20,815 nt of DNA, from assembly GCF_034432235.1 (NCBI RefSeq), contig NZ_DAOUCJ010000020.1, positions 1-20,815 on the forward strand, given 5' to 3'. The position numbers and the translations under genes are program-made. The notes beneath the pieces are model-generated. The model searched no databases. It saw only the letters and a program-made list of their open reading frames with translations, and was not told the DNA's origin. Every line of letters begins with the position of its first letter. Within the stretch, counting starts at the first letter, position 1. Shown piece after piece: positions 7,967 through 15,408 of the stretch. The DNA comes from Thermoflexus sp. GTDB lineage: Bacteria > Chloroflexota > Anaerolineae > Thermoflexales > Thermoflexaceae.

Positions 7967-8460
7967 CCGGGACGGAATTCGTTGTGTATTTTATCCAGCC
8001 GGGCGATCATGCGCGCCAGCCGGCGGACCAGGCGGCGGGCGCCGTCTTCCACCGCCGGGGAGAGCTTCTCTCCGAATCCGAAGTCTTCTCCCACGATCCC
8101 ATAGAGAACCAGGCACGGGGGGAATGGCCCCAGGGTTCGGGCGAGGGCAAGGGCCTCCCTCAGGGAGAGCCCATGGGTGGAGAAGCTTCGGGGGACGGGG
8201 TTCTCGAGGAGGCGATCCCCGCGGATTCGGAGGACCGTGCCCGGAGGAAGGCGGGCGGCCACCGCATCCACGATCCAGGCGATCTCCGCCCCTGTCCATG
8301 CCCGGGCCAGCGCCACCGGATCGGGAACCCCCAGAGGGATGACCGCGCCCTCGGGCCCGCTCCGGGCCTGGAGCTGAGCGGCCACCCACAACCCCACCCC
8401 ATCGTCCCGCCGCATCGGATGGCCCAGGCCGATGAGCACCCAGCGGGGACCCGCGTTCAT
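7963..8460 (-). CDS. [NiFe] hydrogenase maturation endopeptidase
   Basis: A 165-residue protease of the HybD/HycI/HoxW family that trims the C-terminus of the large subunit after nickel insertion. The start at 8460 overlaps the large-subunit stop as ATGA and places the family's first strand (WVLIGLGHPMRRDDGVG) right at the N-terminus; an upstream in-frame ATG would add 16 residues that belong to the large-subunit region. Candidate nickel-sensing ligands, aligned by eye to HybD E16/D62/H93, are D20, D65 (IVDAVA) and H96 (STHGLSL). It directly follows its substrate gene, the normal arrangement. Its stop overlaps the next methyltransferase start by 4 bases. Confidence 0.92.
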   Translation of the reverse strand: MNAGPRWVLIGLGHPMRRDDGVGLWVAAQLQARSGPEGAVIPLGVPDPVALARAWTGAEIAWIVDAVAARLPPGTVLRIRGDRLLENPVPRSFSTHGLSLREALALARTLGPFPPCLVLYGIVGEDFGFGEKLSPAVEDGARRLVRRLARMIARLDKIHNEFRPG

Positions 8461-9755
8461 TCCTCCACAAGCTCCAGCTGGAGGAAGTGCGTGGCGCAGG
8501 AGATGCACGGATCGTAGTTCCGGATGGCCTGCTCACAGCGCCAGGTGATCTGATCCTTCGGCAAGGGGAGCAAACAAGGCACCAGTTTGCGCAGATCGTC
8601 CTCGATGCGGCGCTGGTTCTGGGCGGTAGGCGGGACAATCTTCGCTTCCTCGATCAGGCCATCGGCGTTGATCCGATAGCGATGATACAGGAGCCCTCGT
8701 GGAGCCTCGCTGGCCCCAAAGCCGGTCCCCGCCCGGACCTCGAAGGGCTCGAAGGGGCGATCCGGCGGCTCGTAGCGATCGATGAGGCGCAGGGCCTCCT
8801 CGCAGGCGTGGATGACCTCGATGCCGCGGACGAGGAGGCTGCGGAAGGGGTTGCGCACCGGGGGGATCAGGCCGATGGAAGCGGCCACCTCCCGGGCCAG
8901 CGGAGAGAGCTGATGGAAATTCAGGTTGAAGCGGGCCAGGGGGCCGACCATGTAGCTGCCGCGCCCCCGAATCACCGCGTGCAGGGCGTTGCTGTAGGGC
9001 ACGTGGATCTCCTCGATAATCTCCTCAAAGGCGGAGACCGGGGCCAGCCACCCGTGGCTGAAACGAACCTGACCCTCCAGGATAGCGTATTCCTCGGGAT
9101 GATAAAGGGCCACGAACTCGTAATCCTCCTCGAACTCCGGGAACTCCAGACCGGCCATCCAGCGGAGGGCTTCGATCATGAGATCGCGAGCGCGGGCAAG
9201 CTCCTCTTTGTGTTCCAGGAGGGCCCGGCGCGATGGGACGGAATAGAAGCCCCCGACGCGGACGTTGATGGGATGAACCTCGCGGCCGCCGATGCGGGCC
9301 ATCAGGGCGTTCCCCGCCTTCTTGATCTGAAGCCCCTTCTGCACCCAATCCGGGTGATCCCGGGCCATGTGGAGGGCGCTCTCATAGCCCAGGAAGTCCG
9401 GCAGGTGCAGCAGAAACATGTGGAGGGCATGGCTTTCGATCCATTCCCCGTAGTAAAGCAGCAACCGCAAGTCCCGGAGGGAGCCTCCCACGGACAGACC
9501 GAGGAGGCTTTCCAGGGCGTTGCACGCGCTCATCTGGTAGGCCACCGGGCAGATGCCACAGATACGGGCGGTGATATCCGGCGCCTCCTCGAAACGCCGT
9601 CCCCGCAGAAAGGCCTCGAAAAAGCGCGGCGGCTCGTAGATCTCCAAGCGGAGCTCGTGCACCTGCCCGTTCCGCACCCGGATGTGCAGGGCGCCCTCAC
9701 CTTCCACCCGGGCCAGGGCATCAACCCGAACGGTCAGGGTTCGCGGCTTCGACAT
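8457..9755 (-). CDS. hyhL: [NiFe] hydrogenase large (alpha) subunit, group 3b type
   Basis: A 432-residue catalytic subunit carrying the NiFe(CN)2CO centre. Both active-site motifs are intact: RICGICP with C66 and C69, and DPCISCATH with C417, C420 and H423. The short tail FLQLELVEE after H423 is where the maturation endopeptidase would cut. The size and motif style (RICGICPVAYQMSA; DPCISCATHF) fit the cytosolic group 3b enzymes (sulfhydrogenase/Hyh) rather than membrane groups 1 or 4, and the neighbouring beta and gamma subunits support this. I start at 9755 because AGGAGAT lies 5 bases upstream; a longer start at 9788 would lie deeper in the small-subunit gene. It still overlaps that gene by 35 bases. 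The group call is by eye, without a tree. Confidence 0.95.
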   Translation of the reverse strand: MSKPRTLTVRVDALARVEGEGALHIRVRNGQVHELRLEIYEPPRFFEAFLRGRRFEEAPDITARICGICPVAYQMSACNALESLLGLSVGGSLRDLRLLLYYGEWIESHALHMFLLHLPDFLGYESALHMARDHPDWVQKGLQIKKAGNALMARIGGREVHPINVRVGGFYSVPSRRALLEHKEELARARDLMIEALRWMAGLEFPEFEEDYEFVALYHPEEYAILEGQVRFSHGWLAPVSAFEEIIEEIHVPYSNALHAVIRGRGSYMVGPLARFNLNFHQLSPLAREVAASIGLIPPVRNPFRSLLVRGIEVIHACEEALRLIDRYEPPDRPFEPFEVRAGTGFGASEAPRGLLYHRYRINADGLIEEAKIVPPTAQNQRRIEDDLRKLVPCLLPLPKDQITWRCEQAIRNYDPCISCATHFLQLELVEE

Positions 9756-10524
9756 AGCGATCTCCTGCCTCCTGAAAAGCAGGGGCATACGCGTTGAAGG
9801 TCCGGAACATCCGCACCAGATCCGGGGAGGTCATCCCATGGGCCAGCAGCCAGTCCCCCAGGCTGGCCGCGTTGGGCGTTTCCATCGGGCCGAAGCATCC
9901 GTAACAGCCGCGGCGATATGCCGGACACAGAGCGCCGCATCCCGCCTGGGTGACCGGCCCCAGACACGGGATCCCCTGAGCGACCATCACACATACGGTC
10001 CCCCGGCGTTTGCACTCGATGCACACGCTGTGGTTGGGGATGTTGGGCCGTCGACCGTTGAGGAAGGCGCTGATGAGTTCCAGCAGGGGCCCTTTCCCGA
10101 TGGGACAGCCCCGCAGCTCGAAGTCCACCGGCACATAGGCGGAGGCGGGCAGGGATTTCTCCAGGGTCCGGATGTATTCCGGCCGGGCGTAGACCTGCTC
10201 CATGAACTCCCGCACATCGGCGAAATTGCGCAGGGCCTGGATCCCACCAGCGGTGGCGCAGGCCCCGATGGTGACCAGGAAGCGGCTCCGCCGCCGGATC
10301 TCCTGTATCTGTTCGATCTGCTCGGGGGTGGAGATGCTCCCCTCCACCAGGGAGAGGTCGTAGGGCCCGCGCACGACCGCCCGGGAGGCTTCCAGGAAGT
10401 ATGCGATCTCCAGCTCATCCGCCAGGGTGAGCAGCTCATCCTCGCAGTCCAGGAGGGTCAGCTGGCAGCCATCGCAGGAGGCGAACTTCCAGACCGCCAG
10501 CTTGGGCTTGCGACGACGCGCCAT
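9721..10524 (-). CDS. hyhS: [NiFe] hydrogenase small (delta) subunit
   Basis: A 267-residue electron-transfer subunit that binds the large subunit. Proximal cluster ligands are C17 and C20 (FASCDGCQ), C89 (IGACATAGG) and C140 (RGCPIGKG). A further set, H165, C168, C171, C178, C187, C196, C200, C207 and C210, provides distal and medial cluster ligands, including the HxxC pattern. There is no Tat signal and no C-terminal anchor, so the enzyme is cytosolic as expected for group 3. AAGGAGGA lies 4 bases before the ATG, and 43 untranslated bases separate it from the gamma gene. Electrons pass from here to the gamma flavoprotein and beta Fe-S subunit. Confidence 0.95.
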   Translation of the reverse strand: MARRRKPKLAVWKFASCDGCQLTLLDCEDELLTLADELEIAYFLEASRAVVRGPYDLSLVEGSISTPEQIEQIQEIRRRSRFLVTIGACATAGGIQALRNFADVREFMEQVYARPEYIRTLEKSLPASAYVPVDFELRGCPIGKGPLLELISAFLNGRRPNIPNHSVCIECKRRGTVCVMVAQGIPCLGPVTQAGCGALCPAYRRGCYGCFGPMETPNAASLGDWLLAHGMTSPDLVRMFRTFNAYAPAFQEAGDRYVEAANPDRSG

Positions 10525-10567
10525 CGCGTCCTCCTTCCCGGTTTTGGATCGAAACGAACGCGAGCCC

Positions 10568-11431
10568 TTACAGCTCCCGCACCTCCAGGAGCGGGCGGAC
10601 GCGGCCCAGGGGGAACACCGGGCCGTCCCGACAGATGAAGACAGGGCCGAACTGGCAGTGGCCGCAGAACCCCACAGCGCACTTCATGTTCCGCTCTAGG
10701 GACAGGAAGATGCGCTCCGGGGGCACCTTGCGATCCTCCAGCTCGCGGGCCGCCACACGCATCATGACCTCGGGGCCGCACATCAGAATGAACGCCTTCC
10801 GGAAATCCAGCAACCGCTCGGCCAGAGGGAGCAGCGTGGTGACCACCCCGATGTGCCCCCGCCAGGCTTCGTCCCCGCGGTCCACCGTCACGAAGACCTG
10901 CAGATCCAGCCGCCCCCGCCAGCGTTCCAGCTCCGCCGGATACAGCAGGTCGGCGGGCGTGCGGGCTCCATAGAGGAGCACCACCTGCTTGTATTCGGAG
11001 CGATGAGCCAGGATGTGCTGGAGGGCGGGACGCAGGGGTGCCAGCCCGATGCCCCCGGCGAGGATCAGGATGTCGTGTCCCTTGGCCTCCTCAAGGGGCC
11101 AGCCCTTCCCGAAGGGGCCTCGCACCCCCACGACGTCGCCTTTCCGGAGCCGGGCCAGGGCCCGCGTGACGGATCCGACCGCCCGCACCGTGTGCTCCAG
11201 GTCCCCGCTGCGGGGATGGACCCCGCTGATGGAGATCGGGACCTCGCCGATGCCGAACAGGTAGAGCATGTTGAACTGGCCGGGCTGGAAGGCCGACGGG
11301 CGGCCCTCCGGAGGGCGCAGGCGCAACGTCACCGTGTCCCCGGTCTCCCGGCGGATCCCGGTGACCGGATAGGGGGTGGGGAGGAAGCGCTCCAGCGTCG
11401 GCGCCGATGGGTGGGTGGGAGAAGGGATCAT
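10568..11431 (-). CDS. hyhG: Hydrogenase gamma subunit: FAD/NAD(P)-binding reductase with [2Fe-2S]
   Basis: A 287-residue ferredoxin-NADP reductase-like subunit. The N-terminal barrel (residues 20-110) contains the flavin-binding region around QFNMLYLFGIGEVPISISG. The NAD(P)-binding half begins at ILAGGIGLAPLRP (123-135) and includes the late MCGPEVMM motif (217-224). Cys residues C251, C256, C259 and C267 form the [2Fe-2S] site seen in PyrK and sulfhydrogenase gamma subunits. It exchanges electrons between NAD(P)H and the hydrogenase Fe-S chain. The start overlaps the preceding cyclic-nucleotide-fold gene as ATGA (11428-11431), so the two are translationally coupled. Confidence 0.94.
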   Translation of the reverse strand: MIPSPTHPSAPTLERFLPTPYPVTGIRRETGDTVTLRLRPPEGRPSAFQPGQFNMLYLFGIGEVPISISGVHPRSGDLEHTVRAVGSVTRALARLRKGDVVGVRGPFGKGWPLEEAKGHDILILAGGIGLAPLRPALQHILAHRSEYKQVVLLYGARTPADLLYPAELERWRGRLDLQVFVTVDRGDEAWRGHIGVVTTLLPLAERLLDFRKAFILMCGPEVMMRVAARELEDRKVPPERIFLSLERNMKCAVGFCGHCQFGPVFICRDGPVFPLGRVRPLLEVREL

Positions 11432-11907
11432 GGCGTCCTCCGCTCCGACGGAGCGTAGAGATCCAGCAGCTGCAGGCGGGTCGCTTTCAAGCGGCCGGCG
11501 ACCACAGCGAGCAGGCGGCTCAGGATCCAGGCGGCGAGGGCGCAGTCCTGGCTCATCCGGGCCCGGAGGGCGGCGGCGTCCAGGACCACGGCGGTGGTTT
11601 CGGCGAGGGCGCGGGCGTCAAACTCCCAGCGGTAAGGCGGGAGCGCCCACGACCAGCCGACCACTTCCCCCGCGCTCACGGTTTGCAGGCGCAGGGTTCC
11701 CCGCTCGGGCGCGAACATCTCGATGGCCACCAGGCCGTCCACGATGAGGAAAAAGGCATCGGCGGCGCGTCCCTCCCGCAGCAGCAGCGCGTCCGGCGGG
11801 TAGGTCTGCAGCCGCGCCATCTCCGCCAGGACCTCTTTCCAGGCCTCCTCCATGTCGTGGGTGAAGGGGTGCTGGCGCAGGGCCTCCAGGATCGCCGCTT
11901 TGGACAT
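11428..11907 (-). CDS. Stand-alone cyclic-nucleotide-binding-fold protein, no DNA-binding domain
   Basis: A 159-residue protein made of one CRP/PKA-type beta-roll (about residues 18-112) plus a C-terminal helix. DALLLREGRAADAFFLIVDGLVAIEM is the typical N-terminal half. The segment at the phosphate-binding cassette (residues 80-103) reads GEVVGWSWALPPYRWEFDARAL and, by my alignment, lacks the Arg-Ser/Thr-Ala that binds the cyclic phosphate, having Phe-Asp-Ala there. The protein ends after the long helix, so there is no helix-turn-helix and it cannot act as a CRP-type DNA-binding regulator alone. It sits between hydrogenase beta and gamma genes, with the strongest ribosome site in the window. 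It may be an allosteric or assembly partner of the hydrogenase; that is inference. Confidence 0.88.
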   Translation of the reverse strand: MSKAAILEALRQHPFTHDMEEAWKEVLAEMARLQTYPPDALLLREGRAADAFFLIVDGLVAIEMFAPERGTLRLQTVSAGEVVGWSWALPPYRWEFDARALAETTAVVLDAAALRARMSQDCALAAWILSRLLAVVAGRLKATRLQLLDLYAPSERRTP

Positions 11908-11908
11908 C

Positions 11909-11920
11909 GGATCACCTCCT
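11909..11920 (-). promoter_or_regulatory. Extended perfect Shine-Dalgarno of the cyclic-nucleotide-fold gene
   Basis: The minus-strand sequence AGGAGGTGATCC is fully complementary over 12 bases to the conserved bacterial 16S rRNA 3' tail. It sits 7 bases (from AGGAGG) before the ATG at 11907. The TGA stop of the hydrogenase beta gene (11914-11912) lies inside it, so a ribosome finishing beta terminates on the re-initiation site. Confidence 0.85.
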
Positions 11921-13066
11921 CTCCGCCTCGAGGGTGGCGCCGTCGGTCCTGCGGATGGCGGCCACCTCTTCGGTCAGATCGATCCCTACCGGGCACCAGG
12001 TGATGCAGCGTCCACAGCCGACGCATCCCGAGGTCCCGAACTGCTCCCACCAGGAGGCCAGCTTGTGGGTCAGCCACTGCCGGTAACGGGCCTTCGCGCT
12101 CTGGCGGATGGGGCGGCCGGCGGTGTAGGTGAACTCGGTGGTGAAGCACGAATCCCAGCGGCGCACCCGCTCGGCCTGGGTGCCGGTGAGATCGCTGACG
12201 TCCTCCACAGTGAAGCAGAAGCAGGTGGGACAGACCATGGTGCAGTTCCCACAGGTGAGGCAGCGCTGGGCCACCTCCTCCCAGCGGGGATGCTCCAGGT
12301 TGCGGTAGAGCAAGGCGGGCAGGTCGGTGGTGTCCATCTGCCGGCCCATGGCGCGGGCGGTGGCGGCGAGTTGCGCCTCCACCGCGGCCCGGTCGGCCTC
12401 GGTGGCGGGAGCGCAGGGGATGCCGGCCATCAACGCCGCACCCCGCTCCGTCCCGATCTCGACGATGAAGGCCTCCGCCAGCTCCGTGAGGATGAGGTCC
12501 GCGCCCGGTGGGGCCTTGGGCCCGGTGCCCATGGAGGCGCAGAAGCATGTGCCGCCGGCGACGGCGCACTGCACGGCGATCAGGAAAACCCCCTCCCGAC
12601 GGGCCTGATACGTCGGGTCCACATACGGCCCGCCCATGAACACCCGATCCAGGATCGCGATGGCGTGAAGCTCGCAAGCCCGGACCCCCAGGAACGCATA
12701 GCGGGGCGCAGGATCCGAGGGGGCGATCCACTCGAACCCCGCGCCGTTGCGGCGCGCTCGGCCCAGGGAGAGGACCGGGGGATGCAGGAAGCGCTTCCAG
12801 GAATGGGGCCCCACCGCGTAGCCGAAGAAGGAGGAATCCTCCCGACGCTTCAGACGATAGCGTCCGCCGTCCTGCTCATCGGTCCATCCGATGGGGAGAT
12901 CCGAGACCTGATGGATCTCATCGTAAACGATGGCCCCTTCCCGGATGCAAGGGCCGATGACGGTGTAGCCCTGCCGGCGGAGTGCATCGATCAGGTCCTG
13001 CAATCGGGCTTTCTCCATTCGCCACACCGAGTTCGGAACGGGGATCGGGGCCTCGGGGTTTGCCAT
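11912..13066 (-). CDS. hyhB: Hydrogenase beta subunit, 2x[4Fe-4S] ferredoxin-like
   Basis: A 384-residue iron-sulfur subunit of the sulfhydrogenase beta / HyhB family. Two ferredoxin-type clusters are visible near the C-terminus: C269, C272, C275, C279 (CLTCGNCTMVCP) and C348, C351, C354, C358 (CVGCGRCITWCP). Earlier conserved Cys residues (C131 in RACELHAI; C167, C174 and C176 in QCAVAGGTCFCASM) may hold another centre. It relays electrons between the gamma flavoprotein and external carriers; in archaeal sulfhydrogenases this pair also reduces polysulfide. It is the first gene of the structural operon, with GGGAGGAG 6 bases before the ATG at 13066 and a clear control region upstream. Confidence 0.94.
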   Translation of the reverse strand: MANPEAPIPVPNSVWRMEKARLQDLIDALRRQGYTVIGPCIREGAIVYDEIHQVSDLPIGWTDEQDGGRYRLKRREDSSFFGYAVGPHSWKRFLHPPVLSLGRARRNGAGFEWIAPSDPAPRYAFLGVRACELHAIAILDRVFMGGPYVDPTYQARREGVFLIAVQCAVAGGTCFCASMGTGPKAPPGADLILTELAEAFIVEIGTERGAALMAGIPCAPATEADRAAVEAQLAATARAMGRQMDTTDLPALLYRNLEHPRWEEVAQRCLTCGNCTMVCPTCFCFTVEDVSDLTGTQAERVRRWDSCFTTEFTYTAGRPIRQSAKARYRQWLTHKLASWWEQFGTSGCVGCGRCITWCPVGIDLTEEVAAIRRTDGATLEAERR

Positions 13067-13125
13067 GGCGCTCTCCTCCCTTTGATACCAAGGGCTGGGC
13101 GAAAGTCCGGGCGTTCCTTAAATCA

Positions 13126-13131
13126 ATTATA
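13126..13131 (-). promoter_or_regulatory. -10 box of the hydrogenase operon promoter
   Basis: The minus strand reads a perfect TATAAT, predicting transcription start near 13119 and a ~53-base leader before the beta-subunit ATG. At 17-base spacing the -35 position holds GGGCCG, which does not resemble TTGACA. A strong -10 with no -35 is typical of activator-dependent promoters, consistent with the palindrome upstream. The local AT-rich island stands out in a GC-rich region. Confidence 0.6.
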
Positions 13132-13173
13132 AACTCTCCTGTTCGGCGCGGCCCGTGAGGAAGCACAACGACG

Positions 13174-13195
13174 AATTGTGATTTTATTCACAATT
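13174..13195. promoter_or_regulatory. CRP/FNR-family operator, perfect palindrome
   Basis: The arms AATTGTGA (13174-13181) and TCACAATT (13188-13195) are perfect inverted repeats around a 6-base AT spacer. The core TGTGA-N6-TCACA is exactly the CRP consensus arrangement. Its centre (13184.5) is about 65 bases upstream of the predicted start at ~13119, close to a class I activator position (-61.5). It lies 12 bases past the hypE stop, in the only intergenic gap between hypE and the hydrogenase genes. The regulator itself is not in this window. Confidence 0.75.
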
Positions 13196-13207
13196 TGTGG
13201 GCTCTTC

Positions 13208-14257
13208 TTAGCAGATTCGGGGGAGGGGTTCGCCGGCGGGCATGCTGACCACTCGGAAGCCGCCCACCCGGGTTCGTAGCAGGACCAGGTGGCGGGGGTC
13301 CTCCACGACCTCTCCGATCACGGTGGCTTCCTGGCCCAGGGGGTGGGAGCGCATGGCCTCCAGCACCCGCTCCGCGTCCTCCCGGGCGACGATGGCCACC
13401 AGTTTCCCTTCGTTGGCCACGTGGAGGGGATCCAGGCCCAGCAACTCGCAGGCGCCCTTTACTTCATCCTGGATCGGGATGCGCGCTTCGTCCAGCTGGA
13501 TGCCCACGCGGGAGCTCATGGCGATCTCGTTGAGGGCGCTGGCCAGGCCGCCGCGGGTGGCGTCGCGCATGCAGCGGATGCGAGGGCTGGCGCGGAGCAT
13601 GGCGGCCACCAGGGTGTGAAGCGGCGCGGTGTCGGATCGGATGGGCTGCTCGAACTCGATTTGCTCCCGGGCCAGCATCACCGCGATGCCGTGGGCGGCG
13701 ATGGGGCCATTCAGGAGCACCACGTCCCCGGGCCGGGCTTGGTCCGCGGAGAGCGTCCCCTCGTATTCCACGAGGCCGAGGCCGGTGGTGGTGATGAAGA
13801 TCTTGTCCGCCTTCCCCCGGTTGACCACCTTGGTATCCCCGGTGACGATGGGAACCCCCGCCTCCGCAGCGGCCCGGCGCATGGAATCCACGATCTGGCA
13901 CAGCGTGTCGATGGGCAACCCTTCCTCGAGGATAAAGGCCGCGCTCAGGAACAGCGGCCGGGCTCCACTGACGGCCAGGTCGTTAATGGTCCCGTTCACC
14001 GCCAGCCGGCCGATATCCCCCCCGGGGAACACAATGGGATCCACCACGAAGGCGTCGGTGGTGAGGGCGAGGCGCAATCCGTTTACGTTCAGGACCGCGG
14101 CGTCGTTCAGCACCCGGGTTTCTGGCGGCAGGAGGAGGGGGCGGAACACCTTCTCGATCAGCTCGTGCATCAGCCGCCCCCCGCTGCCGTGTCCCAGCAG
14201 CACGGTGCGATAGGAAAGGGGCGGGATGGGACAGGCTCCCAGGCTCTCGGTCGCCAT
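13208..14257 (-). CDS. hypE: HypE, thiocarboxamide dehydratase for hydrogenase CN ligands
   Basis: A 349-residue PurM-like ATPase that dehydrates the carbamoyl group received from HypF to a thiocyanate on its C-terminal Cys, supplying the CN ligands of the NiFe site. The diagnostic C-terminus PRIC ends in C349. The N-terminal LLGHGSGGRLMHELI, the DAAVL and DAFVVDPIVFPGGDIG metal/ATP stretches, VNGTINDLAVSGA and VTGDTKVV are all intact. It lies 5 bases after an enoyl-CoA hydratase-family gene rather than after hypD, the unusual point about its setting. GGGGAG lies 10 bases before the ATG. No terminator-like hairpin was seen between its stop and the hydrogenase promoter, so read-through into the structural genes is possible. 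Confidence 0.97.
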   Translation of the reverse strand: MATESLGACPIPPLSYRTVLLGHGSGGRLMHELIEKVFRPLLLPPETRVLNDAAVLNVNGLRLALTTDAFVVDPIVFPGGDIGRLAVNGTINDLAVSGARPLFLSAAFILEEGLPIDTLCQIVDSMRRAAAEAGVPIVTGDTKVVNRGKADKIFITTTGLGLVEYEGTLSADQARPGDVVLLNGPIAAHGIAVMLAREQIEFEQPIRSDTAPLHTLVAAMLRASPRIRCMRDATRGGLASALNEIAMSSRVGIQLDEARIPIQDEVKGACELLGLDPLHVANEGKLVAIVAREDAERVLEAMRSHPLGQEATVIGEVVEDPRHLVLLRTRVGGFRVVSMPAGEPLPRIC

Positions 14258-14262
14258 CGGTT

Positions 14263-15117
14263 TTACGCTCCCCGGAAATGAGGTTCCCGCTTTTCAAAGA
14301 AAGCGGCCAGGCCCTCCGCGAAATCCGGCGTCTCGGCGATCTCCACGAGACACCGCAGCTCTTTCGCCATATGGGAATCCAGACGATCGATCCCCAGCGC
14401 CTCATTGATAAGGGCCTTGGTGATCGCCCATGCCCGGGTGGGCCCGCGCGCCAGACGGTGGGCGATGGCCTCCACCTCCTGATCGAAGGTTTCAAAGGGG
14501 AAGATCCCGTTGATGAGGCCCCATTCCAGGGCCTGCTGGGCGTTGAGGCGGGGGTTCAGAAAGACCATCTCCATGGCCCGCCGCAGGCCGATGAGGCGGG
14601 GGAGAAGGAAGGTGGTGCTCTCCGCCCCCGTGAGGCTGGTTTTGGAGTAGGCCCATTCGAAGGCGGCGCGATCGGAGGCGAAGACCAGATCACAGGCCAT
14701 GGCCAGGCCCAGGCCACCCGCTGCCGCCACCCCTTTGACGGCGGCGATGAACGGTTTGGGCGCGCGCCGGATCTCGGAGATCGTGCTGTGCAGGTATTCC
14801 AGGATCTCCTTGAAGCTCCGCCCGTATCCGCCCTCCACCGGCCGGGCCTCGGGTTGCAGGTAGGAGAAATCCTCCGGATGCTCCCGCTCCCGGACGTATT
14901 TCAGGTCCGCCCCGCTGCAAAAGGCCCGATCCGTCCCGGCCAGGATGACGCAGCGGATCGCAGGGTCGCGGGCGAGCTGCAGGGCCGCCTTCCGCAGGTC
15001 CCGGGCCATCGCCACGTCCAGGGCGTTGAACCGCTCGGGACGGTCCAGCCGGATGATCCCGATCGCATCTTTCCGTTGCATCCGAATGTGATAGAGTTCG
15101 ACGACAACGGGTTCCAT
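14263..15117 (-). CDS. Enoyl-CoA hydratase/isomerase (crotonase) family protein
   Basis: A 284-residue crotonase-fold protein. The CoA/oxyanion-hole elements are present: CSGADLKYV (A70) and VKGVAAAGGLGLAMACD (G135). The two glutamates of true enoyl-CoA hydratase are absent by alignment: Gly137 in place of Glu144 and Tyr157 at Glu164 (rat numbering). The AYSKTSLTGAESTTFLLPRLIGLRRAMEM region resembles PaaG-like ring-opening isomerases, but the PaaG catalytic Asp position is Ala with Glu166 next to it. The acyl-CoA substrate is unknown and simple hydration is doubtful. I start at 15117 (MEPVVVELYH), which has GGGGAG 8 bases upstream and the usual family N-terminus; earlier in-frame starts at 15147, 15186 and 15204 would add atypical residues. 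It is apparently co-transcribed with hypE. Confidence 0.85.
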   Translation of the reverse strand: MEPVVVELYHIRMQRKDAIGIIRLDRPERFNALDVAMARDLRKAALQLARDPAIRCVILAGTDRAFCSGADLKYVREREHPEDFSYLQPEARPVEGGYGRSFKEILEYLHSTISEIRRAPKPFIAAVKGVAAAGGLGLAMACDLVFASDRAAFEWAYSKTSLTGAESTTFLLPRLIGLRRAMEMVFLNPRLNAQQALEWGLINGIFPFETFDQEVEAIAHRLARGPTRAWAITKALINEALGIDRLDSHMAKELRCLVEIAETPDFAEGLAAFFEKREPHFRGA

Positions 15118-15227
15118 CGGGCGCTCCCCGGGTTCTCGGAGATACATGCAGGGCCTTCCCCACGCCCAGATCTCTTCCTTGCCCATCGTCCACAGGGAGA
15201 TCAAAATCCGTGCGGATCCGATTCAGG

Positions 15228-15257
15228 ATGATACTACAGGAAAACCCGGCCGAGCAA
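15228..15257 (-). promoter_or_regulatory. Possible promoter of the crotonase-hypE unit
   Basis: The minus strand carries TTGCTC (15257-15252), an 18-base spacer and TATCAT (15233-15228), giving a ~100-base leader to the ATG at 15117. The -10 matches 5 of 6; the -35 only 3 of 6. It is the best candidate upstream of this gene, but weak. Confidence 0.25.
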
Positions 15258-15408
15258 TGGGGAAGCCGGTGGATTAGGACGCCCGCGGGGCGACGCGATG
15301 CGGCGGCCAGGCAATTCCCGTGGGAAGGGAGGGTAACGGGCGCGCTGCGATCCTCGTGAAGCGTTTGCCGCGTGGGAGGCGCCTTCCTTGGAGAGGTGCG
15401 TCCGCCAA

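Noticed and set aside
13174..13195. Palindrome as a terminator of hypE
   Set aside because: The stem is AT-rich, has no following T run, and matches the CRP operator layout exactly.
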